64,000 bases of DNA from positions 562,954-626,953 of the forward strand of contig BCIJ01000004.1 of NCBI GenBank assembly GCA_001599935.1. Direction: 5' to 3'. This document shows, piece after piece, positions 31,901 to 46,900 of this stretch. The notes under the pieces are model-generated. The model ran no database searches. It saw nothing but the letters and a program-made list of their open reading frames with translations, and had not been told where the DNA came from. The first letter of the stretch is position 1, and each line of letters begins with the position of its first letter. The position numbers were made by a program, and so were the translations under genes. This DNA comes from Holtermannia corniformis. Taxonomy: Eukaryota; Basidiomycota; Tremellomycetes; Holtermanniales.

Positions 31901-34900
31901 TGGCAAAGTACCTTTGGCTCCTTTAGCCATGTCACAGTGCTCGACGTAGCAACTCACTTTCCTGTCGGGCACAGGGCCAATGCGTAGCAGTTGAGAATGT
32001 GCACGGGCGTTTGTCGAAGAAGGGGTAGTTGTTTTGCCCACTTGCCTTCGACTGGATCTGTTGCGGGCGGAGCGGGACTCCCTGGGCCGCTAGCTAGCGG
32101 GGTTGCCGTCTCATTCGTCGTAGCTCGTCCATTGTCGTTGGCGGGTTCTGGGAGAGCTTGTATCTGAGCATCGACTTCCATGGCATTGTCGGCAGGCTGC
32201 GTATTTGGTTCGACTGTGACATCTGGTGGTTCATCGGATGTGCCCTCGGCCATGTCCACATCCACTAAAGGCTGATCGCCAGTGTCCTCGACATTTGCTT
32301 CTGCAGCTTCCGGCCGGTCCAGGGGTGTTGTTGAGCGAGCGCGAGGTGAGTCGGGCGGATTACTTGCCGTTTCCTCTTCAGGTCGGACCGCTTGGTCTGA
32401 ACTTCGGGGTTGTGGAACCGTGCCGTTGATCACGGACTGAGGAGTCTCACGGAACTTCCAAGTGTTGAGCCCACCATTGGCGGACCCTGTTAGTATGACG
32501 TTGCCAGAGTGGGAGAATTGGAATCCGTGAAACTGTGCGAAAAGTGAGTGACCGCCAGCCAATATGTGGCGAGACCCGACCTCGTCCAGTGGAACGCCCA
32601 GATCGACCCCTGCACCGCCCATTTGTATGTCGTCTCGAGACGCCCATGTCGTTGTACCGTCATCCCCTGTGAACTGCTTCAACCCCGAGTCTTCCACGTC
32701 CCAGTGGATCACTCACCAAAGGGACCCCGCCAGAAGAACATTGCTTGATCCCGATTCCCCTGCTCGCATACAATGGCAAAGTGGTCGCCAGTCGGGTGGA
32801 AAGCTATCCGAAGGCTGCTGGCCGGCAAGTCGAAGGTCGCAACTGGCTTCGAACAGTCTGAGTAGAATGAGCACAATGTCCTCGAGCTTCAGTCATCACC
32901 TTTCAGATCCCAGACAGCAGCAGTGTTTGGAGTCTTGTCGGAAAGCTTGGTAGAAGACACCAATATATCTGGATCTGTCGGAGAGAACGCTACTGCAGCT
33001 GCGGCTTCGTGAGAACGTTCAATGATGCTTGTCGCAACTGACCAATGTGCCCCGAGTGGGGACTCTGAGAAGATCCAGAAGGCAGCGAGAAGGATCTTGA
33101 CACGTCGTACTGAGGTCGCTCAGAGTCTAGGCAGGCTCACTGACCCGAAAGAGCTCTTACCTTTCCTGACGCATCCCACACTCGCAGTTGCTTATCTTGG
33201 CTACCTGTCGCGAGTCTTCGACCATCGCACGACCATGCCAAGGAAACTACAGGCTTGAGCGAGTGCTGAGCGCTCAGGCCACCTCGCACTTCGGCTGCTT
33301 TCGAAGGTCTCGGTTGCTGCAGTTGTCAGTGCTTCACGGTAGGATCTGGCAGTCGGCCTCACTGTCAAATTCCGTGAGACGCTTGTAGTATGGAAGCGAG
33401 CCTCTGGCTCGGTGAACACGCGGCTCTCCATCACAAATGCCGGCGCAGATGTCAAAGATGCGATCTGACAACCTTGAACAACAGCTTCGAGTGCTGAATG
33501 CTTCACGTGCTTCATTGTTCGATAGTTACATGCACGAAAACGGAAACGACTGGCAAACGAGTACAATCTAAGCTGTGGAGAGCTTTGAGAAGAAGTGGAA
33601 GAAGTCGATCTGCGAGGCCGAGATCGAGCACTCGTAGATGTAGTTTGAGCTGACCCAAGCGCTCCAAACAGCTCGCTGGTACTACAATAGAGTCAGCGTC
33701 TCGTCAGGCGGGCGTGAGCAGTACTTACGCCTTCCGGCAGACGTTGCATGAGCACGTCGAGGCCGACTTTGTCGACCAAGGTTTTCGGGATTGCCCGGGC
33801 GAGTACAGCCTGGCGGCTCTGCACGTTGTCGTACAGATCCGAGTGCTCGAGCTCGTTTTGCAGGTTGTTGAGTGTGCTCGAGAGCTGATCCGAGATGAGC
33901 GTGCGCGATGCAGTACCCTTGCGCAGCAAGTGTTCCTTGGCAATGCTACGATAAGTTAGTATGTTGACCGAAGTGGTGCCAAAGACGCTCACCAGGAGTA
34001 CTCGGCCGCCGCGTTCTCGCAAATCTTCTTTTGAATGTCCTGTACGTAGCTCTGGTCTTGGGTCAAGTCAGTCAAAGTTCCACAAGGCGATGGGCGACGC
34101 ACAGAATGCCGACGGCTTGCCATCCTTGAAAATCATATTCTCGAGGTATTCACTGTCAGAAAGTCCGAGACCAGCCAAAACCTCGAGAGACGAAGAAGTT
34201 ACGCCGCCCTGGTTGCCAAGTCAGACGCATAAAGACACCAGCAAATCCACGACTGACCTTGTTGGTGCTCGAGTCCTTGTACAGCACGACACCCTTCTTT
34301 TCGAGCCAAAGACGAGCCTCCTGCGTGAAGAAGAGGTTGGCACCCTCCACGACGTACTTGAAGTGCGGCTTTCCGTCGGCATCCAAAAGATTGGCGACGT
34401 TGGAGATGTTGACGGCTTCTGGACGACCGCCGCAAGGAACAAAGAGGTCCGCCTTGACGCGGAAGTGGAACGTGTTACGGAAGTCGGTGCCGTCTGGGAT
34501 GATTTCTCCTGATGGCAGTTGCACGTCTTGTTGGTCGACCAAGACCTGGTAGCCCTCGGGCCCGAGCTTTGCGGTGTTGAACTCGACGATTGGCTTACGC
34601 GCCTTGGCCAACCGAATCAGTTCAGCACGGTCAAGGCCCGCGGGGTCGTAAATAACGCCGCTACCGTCGATGATGGCACTATCTGCGTCAGCAGAGCAAA
34701 ACCACACTTGAACAAGCGACGCACATTGTTTTGTCCTTGCTGAGGAGGATCTCATTCGAACCAAGATCACCGTCAGGGCCACCAGTCTGGAACTTTGTGA
34801 CATCCTTCTCCTTAACACCGTGGGCGTTGAGAACACCGTAGATGTACTGGCGAACCGAAAGAGAGGTCATGCCGTCTGTGTATGTCAGTCACTGTGAGGC

Positions 34901-37900
34901 GTGGCAGCCCAGGTACGCACAGGTGTCATGGGGGATGCCGCCCAAGCTCTCGGCAGACTTGCCAGTCGTGAAAGACTTCCACCAGCTCGCCTGACGCGAG
35001 CGAGCGTGCGTCGCAGCCCAGTCCATCATGTCGGCAGTGCCCTGAGTCACGTCAATAGGTTCGACGCCACTGGGATGGACCCACCTCGTCGGGGCCGAAG
35101 AAGAGGATCTCTGGGTCTACGCGCTTGCTGACATCAACGATAGGGCCCTTGATGCCGGGGCTCTGTCCTGGAATGAGCAAATCGATGATGGACTGGATCA
35201 TGTTAGCATTACACTCGACGCCACGGTGTCAGACAGCTTACATCAACGTATTTCTCAAAGCACTGCCGGGGGTTGGCGTTGAGCGACGGCAGGATAGTAC
35301 CCTTGGCTCCACCCTCTGGAATGTCCTTGTTCTTGAGGTTCTGCGTGGCTGCAAGCGCATAGTTTTCGTCGAAGAGCGTTCGAACGTTGGAGTTGTAGTT
35401 CCTGAACGCTGTCAGCTGAATGCGCCGGGCTGTTACAAGCTAGCTCACTCCTTGCCGCGGGACCGGATGATGCGGATACCACCGCGGGCAACATCTCGGA
35501 AGCGAACGTGGAAGCCGCGGAACTGGTCGCCGACGACAAAGAACATGCCGAACGCCTTCTTGGGATACTCAACCTCGGGCAGGAACGCAGGGTTGAGGCG
35601 GAAGGAGAGCGCAACCTTGGTGGGCTGGTAAAAGTTGCACTTGAGCACGTGCTTATTGAAGATGAGGAAAGCCTCCAAGATCTGAAGGTGGTGCGAGTTG
35701 GTTGCCGTCTTGCGGATCTTGAGGTACAAGTCCTCGTCCGAAAGCGGCTGCTCAGTCTTCAATCGCTGGAAGGAAAGAGTTGGAGTAAGCTGGGATGCTT
35801 CGTCCGCGGCAGGGTCTGATCGTCATTCAGCGCAGGACAAGGTGGCGAAGCACGATTACTGACAGTGAACCATGGCGAAATTGATGTAAAGCATCCGGAT
35901 CAACTCGGGGTAGCTCTGGATAGTCTCTTGGATGCTCTGGCGGGTGAAAGTCTCCTCCCTGAAGCGCGTTTTGATCTTGTTCAAGACCTCGACGTGCGAT
36001 GGGTTCGAATCATCAAGCACTGTGTAGGGTATAAGCAGGGCAGCCTGACGGTCTTGATCGCAACTCACCGTTCTTCAAAGCCAAGTATGCTGATCCGAGA
36101 CGGTTGCAGAAGTGTTGTGCAAAGATCCAGCCAACGTATGCGTAAGTGGCTTCTTGAACCGCGTGGTGGTTCGAGGAGTCCTCGGGATCGGCGGCAAACT
36201 ATTGTGTGTTGGCGCGGGATACCAATCGGCAACCGAGACTCACGAATGGGTTGTCCGGCAGACAGTAGAGCAATGATGCCTCCTTGATGACCTGGTGAAT
36301 CGAGTGCTCGATTGGTGGCGCTTTGGTGTTTGGAACAGGGTTGAGGTACATGGCTGAGGACGTGAGCTTGGACGAGACTTGCGCGACAGAGTACGCACAG
36401 ATAACGGTGATGCCGTTGGAGAATTGCTCCACATACTTCCGCGCGGAGCTAGCCATTGGTTAGCTGATCCAGCTGGGACTCTCAAGCAACGCACTAGAGA
36501 CCATAGAAGTGGTATAGATCGCTGAGGGCGGAGAAGAACTTCTTGGTGCCACCCATGCTGCCGGACGTCAGCCTGGTCCACTAGACCGAGCCACACTCAC
36601 CGGTACCCAATAACCACGCGGCGTTCCCGCGAGTCCTCGACTTCGTAGAGCTCCATGACGGGCCCGTCGCGGGCGACGACCTCGTTCATGACATGTTGGT
36701 AGATGTCGAGCGTGTTCTCGCTGGCCTTTTCCAAGAACGACTTGTCCGACACGGTGCGAATGTCATACTTGCCACTCGCATCGGGCGTCGCAGGGGTCTC
36801 TGAGAATGAGCACCGCGAGACGAAATAGCAGCGCAGCTGCGAGGAGACTGTGCTTGAGATGGCACCTGCCGAGCGATAGGTCTCCAATCGGTAGGCCTTT
36901 TGCGGCGTGGAGTCATCAAGGTACAGCTCGTCGATGCTACCATGCTGTCAGCTCTTTCTATGTCTCACGCCCAAGCAGCACTTACCGCTTCTCTACTGTT
37001 GCACCAGGACCTTCTGTGACACTGACACCGGCCTTGGACGAGTGGATGAAGACGGCGCCCTCCTTGGTGCCGGCCTCTTCGGCCTTTACTTCCGGCGTGA
37101 TCTTCTCCAAGTCGATGACCAGCTGTTCAGGGTCGTGCTTGGTGAACGCCAGCAGCTTTGCCGAGTAGAGTGCGAGCACATGATCGGCAATGATCTCGGG
37201 TGCCTCGGCCAGGAAGTAGGTGTTGTCGATACCGAGATGGTTGTAGAACCAGTCGACCTCGCCGTGTACCAGCTCGGCAGGCAAGAATCCGGTTTGGGCA
37301 AGAATATCTGTCACCTGATTCTGCTGGGTGGCCTTTGCTGGGAAAGGCGAGGGCTTGTAACCACTGCCGATCCAGGGGGATCAGCAGGTGATCGCGGCAA
37401 TGAGCAAAGTGCTCACATGGTATCCTTGCGAATGCGGTTCACGCTGACGTCGGAACCGTTGCGCGAGATGGTACCGGGCGTGCTGGCACCCGAGAGGTAG
37501 GCAACCTGGGGAGGCAGAAGCTGCATTCGCGAAGGATCCGTCAGGTTCGGCGGAATGATGCCAGTGATCAACTCACGGTTTGCGCGTCGGACGACATGGC
37601 TTGGGGGAAAGGGTGTTCAGAAAGAGGCTGCAAGACCATTTTGTGGTCAGCCGCGGCGAATCTTATAGGATTTGTACCGCCGTCACGGGACGAGCTGCGG
37701 TGCGGACAGACGCCATGGACGTGCGGCCCCTGAAAGGACAGTGATAACGCACCTCGAGATAGCGCTATCGTGAGCAACGGCGCCTGCTGAGTTTCAAGTT
37801 GATAGCTCAGACGGTCGGTATGGCAAATGGTGTGCGATAGTGGACGATGCAGCTGACGGTGGGCTCGCCTAGTCTGTGTGGGGTAAGATACCAAATCGAG

Positions 37901-40900
37901 CGGAGAGATTACCCTCTTGCGAGAGCCGACGTCGTCAACTCACACTGAGGCGTCGGCTACGAGCACGAACGGTGATGTGGTGCGAGTGGTGTGACTAGCA
38001 GGGTGCAGCCAGCCTGCCGCGAGCTCTATATACTCTACGCCGTTTCATCGTGATCACGTTTCCATCAGTGCTTTTACCCCACCGGTCCCCGTGGCGGTAC
38101 CCTTTGCATTCCTTTCTTCGGCGTCATGTGCGCGATGCAGCGTAAACGACCACGCATTCGAAAAGGCAGGCAGCCAGGTCAGCTGCATGCGGCTTGCGGT
38201 CGCTGTTGCAGCAGCCCCGTTTTCGAATTGTCGCTCGGTTCAGCCGTCTCCCGTCGAAACAGGCGCGCCGTTCGGGGTCAAATTCGAAATCACGGCTGCG
38301 AGATCCGCTTAGACGACAACTCGCGCGAGCCATGACGAGTCGGTGCCCGCAACCATAACAAGCTGGCGAGCGTGCGTAGAATGCGCATACGTCCAGAATC
38401 AGCGCACAACTCACCTGCACGCTCTGCTGCCAGCTGTTGGTACTCGTCTCACCACCAACGCCTCGGCCGATGCCCGATTGGACCAGACTGTCCTCGACTA
38501 AACGCACTGTTCATTCCTATGCTACAGCGACGACTCTGTTCAGCGACTCTATATTATGACTCTCATTCCCCTCTATGTCATCTTGCACCGAATCATAGGG
38601 CAATCCCAGTTGCCCGGCTGTATGTAAGCCCCGACGTGTTTCTCCAACTCCTCCGCCGACCAGTAGCAGAGGCAAGTGTGTTCAAGCATCTTTTCGTGAC
38701 TTGATTTCGCCTTCTCTCGCCTTTCCCAGTCGAGGCGAGTGACGGGCGGTGTCACTGGCATCAACCGCAGCGTAAGCGGGTCTTCCAGTCGTGGGCTGAT
38801 GGGGCACGGCAATGGCGCTGTACGCGGCGATGTCGGAAGCTCAGCGTGAGCCGCATAGTATGGTGGCAACACGAGATTGTTAGGTGTAGCCGAGCACTAA
38901 AGGACGTGTTAGCTCTATCCAAACCTTCATTACGCGCCGCACTCACCGGTGCAATCTCAACCTGGCGCTGGATCACACACTTGCGCAGACCGCCTTCTTG
39001 TCTCTCCGTCCCAAGCCCCAGCACTCCGGCGTTGGCATAGGCCACCCCATTCTCGTCTTGACCAATGACGGAAAAGTACAGCTCCACAGAGAGCTTGTGG
39101 ACTGTACGTTCCGTTCCATTAGGGACCAGCGACGACGAGGGCGTGCTGGGCTGGGCTCCGGTAATCGGCGAAGGCAGCCGCAGTGGGAGGCTCAAGGTAT
39201 AGGTACCAGCAGTGGCCACGGCGCCAGAGATGACTTCTGGCTCGGAGAGGAGCAACGCTGGATTGGCGGATTGCTTGCCCTTACTCTTGCCTTTCTTGTG
39301 TTCCGTCATTTTGGCAACGTCAGCGGCCTCGAGGCCTCGTCCGTAAGCGCCGCGCCAAACGTAGCCACCATTGGTAGGGCGCCCATTTCGCCCCTGTCGT
39401 CGTAATGTTCCTAGCTTGTATAGTAGGATGGAATCGGAGGTCTTGGGATCGGGTGGCTCATTTGCGGCCTTGTACGACTGGACCAGCGAAAGGGTAAGGA
39501 AGTGTATCGTGACCTTATCTTCGAGCGAGGCGAGATGCATGCTAAAGTTCATGGCCGAGCCAAGAGCAAACTGCAGGGAATCAGACTAGAGTGCGAGCGG
39601 TTCAGGTTAAACTCACAAGACCACTGTTCGCTCGGACACCAACAGGTCCTATACCCGGCAGATACTCTTGACAGGCCCACTCCATGCGCGGCAGTAGACC
39701 GCGCAGTGGAGTAAGCGCTTGAACAGTTATTTCTTGGCTCGCGAGCGCGAGACTTGGTAGACATGCGCTGGGACTTCCGCTAAACCGCCTGACATCTCGT
39801 GAGGATTCGCGCGAGAGTGGTACGCGAGGTGACGAAGTTCGCCTGCCCAGTGCTGTCGGTGGAGAGCTTGGTGAGCCGAAGCGGAGCAGCGAGCGAAGCA
39901 TGGTAGGAGGCGACACGGCGGGGGGACGCTGGTGTTCATCTTGTGATTCAGATATCGACACTGTACGAAGCGAGCGTCCGCGACTCGACAGTCGTTTCGC
40001 ACGAAAGACATCGTACGAGCGACGTCCCGAGCCTCTAGCAAAGAGTGTGCCAGTGTCTCCATCATTGATGACGAGTAGAGGTTCACCGAAAGACTGGTAG
40101 GCCGGGACAAAGTCATTGGAGACTCGCGACCCGAGATCCACAGTCGACACACTATCTTCCGAGCAGCAAGAGCACGACGAGCTTCCGGATAGCTCTGGCG
40201 TCCGTTGCGCTAATGGGGATTTCAGATCAGGTAGGAGGTTACGCAGTGACGGTCGTCCGGGATCGAAGGACACGCGTCGGTCTGGATGCGATGGGCGTGA
40301 GCGGGTGGCAGCCGAGGTCGAGGATGCCCGTCGTTCCCCAAGCAAGTCGGCCGCAGACGGCGTGGGCGAGTACTGTGGCGAAGGTACTTGCAGCGAGCCT
40401 CGGCGCGAAGATGACACTCCAGGTAGATCCAACACGGATGCGTGCACAGTGTGAGTCACGCGCGACTTGGGGGTGTCAGTGGTTGGGGCAAGTGTAGCGG
40501 GTAGAATGATTGTAAAGTCAAAACTATGATGCGTAAGTGGAAACGAAACGCCTGTGTGCGGCAGCGCGTACCGGCTCTGCCCAGAGTCGAGCCACAACTC
40601 ATCGTCCATGTCGCCTCCGGTGACATCGACTTGCTTGGCGATCCAGCTGGCGCGAGGTGCCCATTCTGCATTGACAGACGCTCTCGTTTGGTAGCTGACT
40701 TCCCAGAGTATGCGAAGGCCTTTGACTAGGGTTGGGGACGGCGCGGTTGCAATAACGTAGCCAGTGACCAGCGTGTCGTCAGCCGGTGCAGGGGTTGGAG
40801 GACCCGGCGACGTGTCGGTAGGGGGGCGGAATTGAGGTGCGGGCGACGTAGGGAAGATAAACTGGGGATATGTTGAGAGGTGTAGCTCGAGAGTCAGCTC

Positions 40901-43900
40901 AGAGTCGCGAATGCGGCTCGAGGCTGCCGAGCTTGCCAAGGAGCTCGCGAGAGAAACGAGCGACATTGCGCTGCAGGGAAGCACCAGTAGATGAAGACTA
41001 GAATCAAGACAGGGCCGTGCATGGTATATAGCCGGGTCGGAAGCCGGGTTGAGTCACTGTCTGGCGATCAGAGGTGACAAAGCAGTAACGTGGACGAGGC
41101 GTCGGGACGGAGACGACTGCACCGAGCGCAATAGGGCCCGCCAAAGGTTAATAAGCAACGTCCGGGTGATGGCAGTGCGACGCGACGCGACGACATGGTC
41201 GGCTGAGCAATCATCATTGCAATCTTACCCGGTTGAGAAGAAACCTGGCCTGTTTGCCAACTTGACAGTGCTGCTGAACAATCGTCAATGAGCACCAACA
41301 GATCGTCTTGACCGTGCCTGACACCGGTGCCGAGGTTGAGTCGACAGCCTCGGGCGGACGCTGAGCCGAACGGGCCGAACGCGGATCCTGGACACTCGCC
41401 AAGCTGCGATACTGGCTACATGCACTCTCAAGACGTATGCTAAATGACTCCACCCCCTCCGCGTCGGCTCGCCCGTTTGCGCTCGCGCTCGTCCCCGCCA
41501 TTGGTTTCATCTCCACCACCCCGTGCAGCTCTTCGCCGCCCGCCGCGCCCGCCGCTTGCTGACGTTGAGCGGGGGCCAGGCAGTGCCTCCTCGATGCCGG
41601 TCATCTCGTCACCCGTGCCCACGACAGCGCTCAATGGACGTTTGTTTCCCACTGCAAAGGTCGAATCCAGGCTCGTCGTTTGAGTCGGCACGAGATGGGC
41701 GTCAGGAAACGAAACGTATGGGACGTCGTCAAGTGAAATGGCAGGTGCAAATGACAGCGCGCTGGGCGGTGCCACTGGGTTCAACGCGTTGTGCGCGTGC
41801 AACGAATGCCGAGGGATGTGCTTCGTGACGCGACTTGAGACAGTTGGAGACGCTCGGTTGTCATGGAGCGGAGCCGGCGAGGTAGAAGGTGAGGACGAAG
41901 ATGGATGAGCAGGGGTTGGCTGGTATGGGGCGTGACATCGGTCCGTTTGAAATGGAGTTTGAATTGTGGCTGGAGCGGCACAAGAATAGGAAGGACCGGC
42001 CTCCTGATCACGGCTGAACGTCGCCTCAGCTGAGCGCCCTCGAACGTTCCGTCTCGCGAGCTCGGCTCCGCTGAGCGGCGCTGACAATGGTCGCGCGGGA
42101 GCCGACTGTGCGACGTGCGTCGGCAAGGAAGATCGAGGGCCCAGCGTCTTGCCACCGGGTATTCCTACCGGCTGTGCTTGCGTCCGAGTCTTGGTCCGAC
42201 TGTTGAGAGCTGCAGAGCCGGTAGCTTTGCTGGATGGCTCGTCGCGCTCCTCGTCTGATTCGAAAGCTTGCATGGCCGCCTGCACAGCTTAAGTAGGCAC
42301 CGCGACACACCGGTCCAAATCTCTCACCTTTCTTGCATCCACCCAGTCCATGAGCCTGCTCAACGCTTGACCCGCATCCTGGCCGTTCTCTGCGGATTCT
42401 GACAAAGCGTTTTGCACGGTCTCCAGCACATCGGACCTGAGTGAAAGATCAGACGACATTTCGGAGATCTGATGGCGATACACTTACAAACATGCCGTGT
42501 AGCCCACCGTGTATGCTTGCTAGGAATAAGGACGATCAGCTCGACCGTCTTCACGTCATGCGGAACAAAGCACGTACCTTTGAAGCTGCCAAAGCGCTCT
42601 TATACAATGTTGTGATACTGAGTGCAGAAGCTAGCACTCGTCAGCACACAAGCTGTGGGAAATACGCATTGCAAGACGTACCCCTGAACTGATCACCCAT
42701 CTCACGCTCTGTCTGTGCCAAACCGGGCGGAAGCGACGACCCGAGAGCGGATAGATCCATGTCGAGCTGCGTTGTAGCGAGTTCAACAGCACTTTGGCGT
42801 CCTTGAGGGACCTTTGCAACCTTTGAGCCCTGGTCTGGCAGTGCAATCGTCGTCGAGCTGACCGCAACGGCGAGCCCGGTGAGAAGTGGGCGACCGCACT
42901 TTCCGCGGATCACGATCGCTTCCGTGCTCTCGATATCTCTAGAGCGATCGCACGGCTCCAGATCAACCGTGAACGCGCTCCTAGTCCGAGTATGTCGTAC
43001 AATGGCAGGCTGTGGTAGGACTAACTCGTCCACAGTATGCCACCCGTCCCGTCTCTCGCTCAGGTGCAATCGCTCCACAATTCCCTCCTCACTGCATCCA
43101 AGCGGTTCGCCACCTACAACTTCAATCAGTACTTTGTGCGGAGAACAAACGAGACTTTCAAGCCCGTACTTGAAGCTCTCAGCAGTTCGTCCGCTGCGAA
43201 CAGCAACGCGAGAGATCTGAGCAAATTCTACGAGGAGCAAAAGATGGAACTCGAGGTTCTCAAGAGGGCTGCAGAGGTCAATCGCATGTTCGAGGGGCCC
43301 AAACTCGTCGTGGAACACGCCAAGCCGATTACTAGCGGAGGTGGAGCAGGTATGGAGGCATCGGCGGGCGGTGGCGGCCAGCCGGTGTGAAGCACGTTCG
43401 TCGTTCATGGATGTATTACTACTACTGCGTGACAAACAGCATCACTCTCATGCAGGTCGTCGCCGTTGCGTCTTGTTGACTCGCAACGGTAGGATCACAT
43501 TCAGATTGCTCAAGACGCTTTAGGCTGATAATTCTGGTGTACGTGGGACGTCCTTTGTGTCGACCTCTGAGGAAGCTGATGTAGCATCTCCCTTGACGCT
43601 GTTTCGAATAACTGAGGGACCCACCTTGACATGCTTGAGCGATCCGCCGGCGTTCCCGTCAGCAATCATGTACACACCATCAACTTCGGCGCTGGTCGCT
43701 GATCGTTCTCCTTCACAAGAAGTACGGCGCCCAGCGTCACTGCCGACAACCCAATCCCCGCGAATGCATACTACGAGCCGACCGGCATCGCAGACGTCCA
43801 CCAAGTCCCGACGATTGACACCGCAGCTCGAACAACGTCAACCTATCAGTGACATCTACGAGTCAAGCACATCCAACCAAGTTCCGCGACGCCAGTCAAA

Positions 43901-46900
43901 GTCTCCCGTAGAACCTGAAAATATCGTCATCTCCATGGATGACGTCTATGCCGCCGACGAAGTCTTAGCTCGACGTCAAAGTATCCCGCTACCGCCTTAC
44001 GCAGCGAATGCCGAGTTCGCGGCCTACGGCGAAGACAAAAAGGGCCTGCTTGCCTCCAAGCGCGCCAGTGTGGCGTCCAGCACACACACGAGGACGTCAT
44101 CCGGAACATCAATCGCACCCCGCCAACTCAGCCTCGTGGTTCGCATCCTGGTGCCCATATTTCTGGTACTCCCTCTGCTATCGGCGCTGGGTCTAGGCTA
44201 CTTCAACACCTCTCAAAGTGATGTTTTACGCCAAGTCATCAGCGTGGTCTCAGTCCGACTGCCTGGAGACCAGTTCGCGGAGCTCCTAGGTGACTCGACC
44301 TCGTCTCCGCTGATATTAGGCCCGGGTCCATTGCTGCCGGCAAACTCGACAGAATCGCCCCAAAACAGCACGACAGGTACACCGACGGGCGGCACCACCA
44401 AAACCATCGCATCGCACTCCGGCTCAGCGACTGCCACTTCACCGACCGAATCACCCATCAGTCGTGTGCAGCCTCGCGAGCGGAAACGAGCACCTCTAAT
44501 CGCTGCCAAGGCAACCAACAGCTCTACAGCCAACTCTGGGGGTACCCTTGGCATCGGAATATGGGGGTGGAGCTTGACGCCGGATAATGGTGACATGTCC
44601 GTATATTCTACCACTTTGGTATCACACTCACGAGAATATTCACCCAGACCTACCTTGTCCTCCCTCCAGCTCTGGGATCAGACAAACGATCTCTTTCCCG
44701 TAACCAATTCTGGCAACATGACCAAGTAAGTGAACTTGGACTCTTACTTCATCGCGTTAATCCGCCAGTACGACATCGCTAAACATCAGCGAAGCTGATT
44801 TTCCGCAAGGTCTGGGGCGATGCATGGTCTTTCATGCTCTTGGTACAGCTTACCAAGTCACTGTGCTTGACTGTACTGACCTAAGGCGTAGGTCTTATCT
44901 CGTCGATGGCCGCCACAGTCCCCGTACTTTTCTACGTCTTTCGGCGACATGTCGGCAACAACGCCTATGTTTGTGGCGGCGCCTGTCCCGTCCACAGTCG
45001 GTAAGCTAACTTGACCGATTGCAGGTGTCCCCGGGATGGATTCAACATATCGCACTGACGCTCGCGACGGTGTTCAGCTTGGTTGCAGTTGGTTCGAATC
45101 TTCACCCTTCGCATATTGCTGATTCAGCTAGTGGATCGTGGACAAGCGCTACGTATCGACCGTGCAAGCTAACTTGGGGGAGCGCCTAAAAGTTGCTGCC
45201 GGGTACGTCCACTCTGCTTACTTGACCAATCTGATTCGCCTTTCTAGGATCTCCTCGACATTGAGTGCGGCCATATTCGGACTGCTGCTTGCCAGTACCC
45301 TAGTGTCGACATTGCCCATTTTTTCGACATTTCTCCACCGTCAACAGAGGCGCTCGCGGCAGTGGACTGACGTGACCGAAGTTAGCAATGGCTTCTCCGA
45401 CACCAGCGCTTCCGCTCCCAGACATATCAGGAATGGTTGGCTTGGCAGAGACCGCAACCGTAGTCGTGACAGAGAACGCCGCCTTCTGCAAGCCCGGGCC
45501 AAGTCTGGAAGCAATGCCGACAGATGGACTGCCCTGTTCGACAGTAGTGAGCGCAAACGTCAGAAGCATGGTATAATCTAGTGGAGCCGACATGTTACCA
45601 GTGTGCCTGACAGCGCCCGCGACCACCTCCTCAAGTGGCGCGGTCTCAAGTCGAAGCACCCGCCCTCGTTGAAACGCAAACTGACTCGGCCACTCCCATG
45701 ACCTATGAGATACATACATGAAGGGAGCTGCAACGTCTCGCCGGGTCTCACGATCTTGTCACCAACCCTGCGAACGTGATTCATTGACATGGACCCCAAT
45801 CGACGCCCGTTCACCAATGCACCCCATCAACATCCTAGCGTGGTGTTTCCGGATCAGCGCATGCAGGTGAGGTCAAAGACAATACTAGATATCCGTGGCC
45901 CTAACCCTTGTAGGTCTTCTCTTGTATTCTACTAGTCGTGTGTGAGTGTCTTGCTGCGCGCTGTGGCACAGGGTATCAATACAACCCACAGGTGTCTCTG
46001 TCCTGGCCTTTCTCTTTGCCCGGCGATCAACCTCGTCCTACATCTCCGTTACCTTTGCCGATTTGTTCTCGAAAAGCGCCTGGCGCGCCGTCTCCGTTCC
46101 ACGCTTCCTCATTGCGTTCGTGCTATTTGACTCGTGGCTTTTCCTCACCCTCGTGGCTGTGTTGGTCTTTGGTGTCGGTCTTAGCACATCGCGGTGAGTC
46201 AAGGTGCAATCAACGAACACTTTGGGGTTGACGTTCTATAGACATGTGTGTGAACTAGCAATCTTTTCGTGAGCAAGCGGACCTTCATCCAAATGCACAG
46301 ATGCTGATGTCACCGCAGATGTATCACCTTTTACGCGCTGTCGAAGCTCGGCATCTATTGGTTCCTCATTGAAAAGGTTGGATCGCACGATGGAGTAGTG
46401 ATACTCACAGTCGCTAGGTCCACATCGTGTCCGGCGTGCAAGGCCCCCGGTTGAAGTCACCAGTGTATCGATTCTGCCTGCTAGTCATGAGTGCCTACCT
46501 TGTTATTCTCATTCTCATGATCGTAGATATGTCCTATCTGGGACTGGTAGCCAAGCAGCTAACACTGTAGCACGCCGGATCAGCTACCTTCAGGGTAACG
46601 GAGCATGCCAGATCGGCCTCAAGTCATACGCGTTCGTGAAGTCAGATGCGCCTGAGCGACCGTCTGACACTTGTACAGCACATATCCCCTCGTCGCTTAC
46701 GATCTTGCCTTCAATTTGATGCTCACTATCCTCTTTGTGGTGCCCATCAAGCGGTGAGCACTGTTACCAGCTAGAAGCGACCGCTGAGTCTTCAAGCTCC
46801 AAATTCGTCAACCCAAAGTTACGAGCTGTCGCTACCCGCACTGTCTGTTCTACGCCGATTCCTGGGGACTTGACTGACTAGCTCAGCTGGTGGCCGGTGC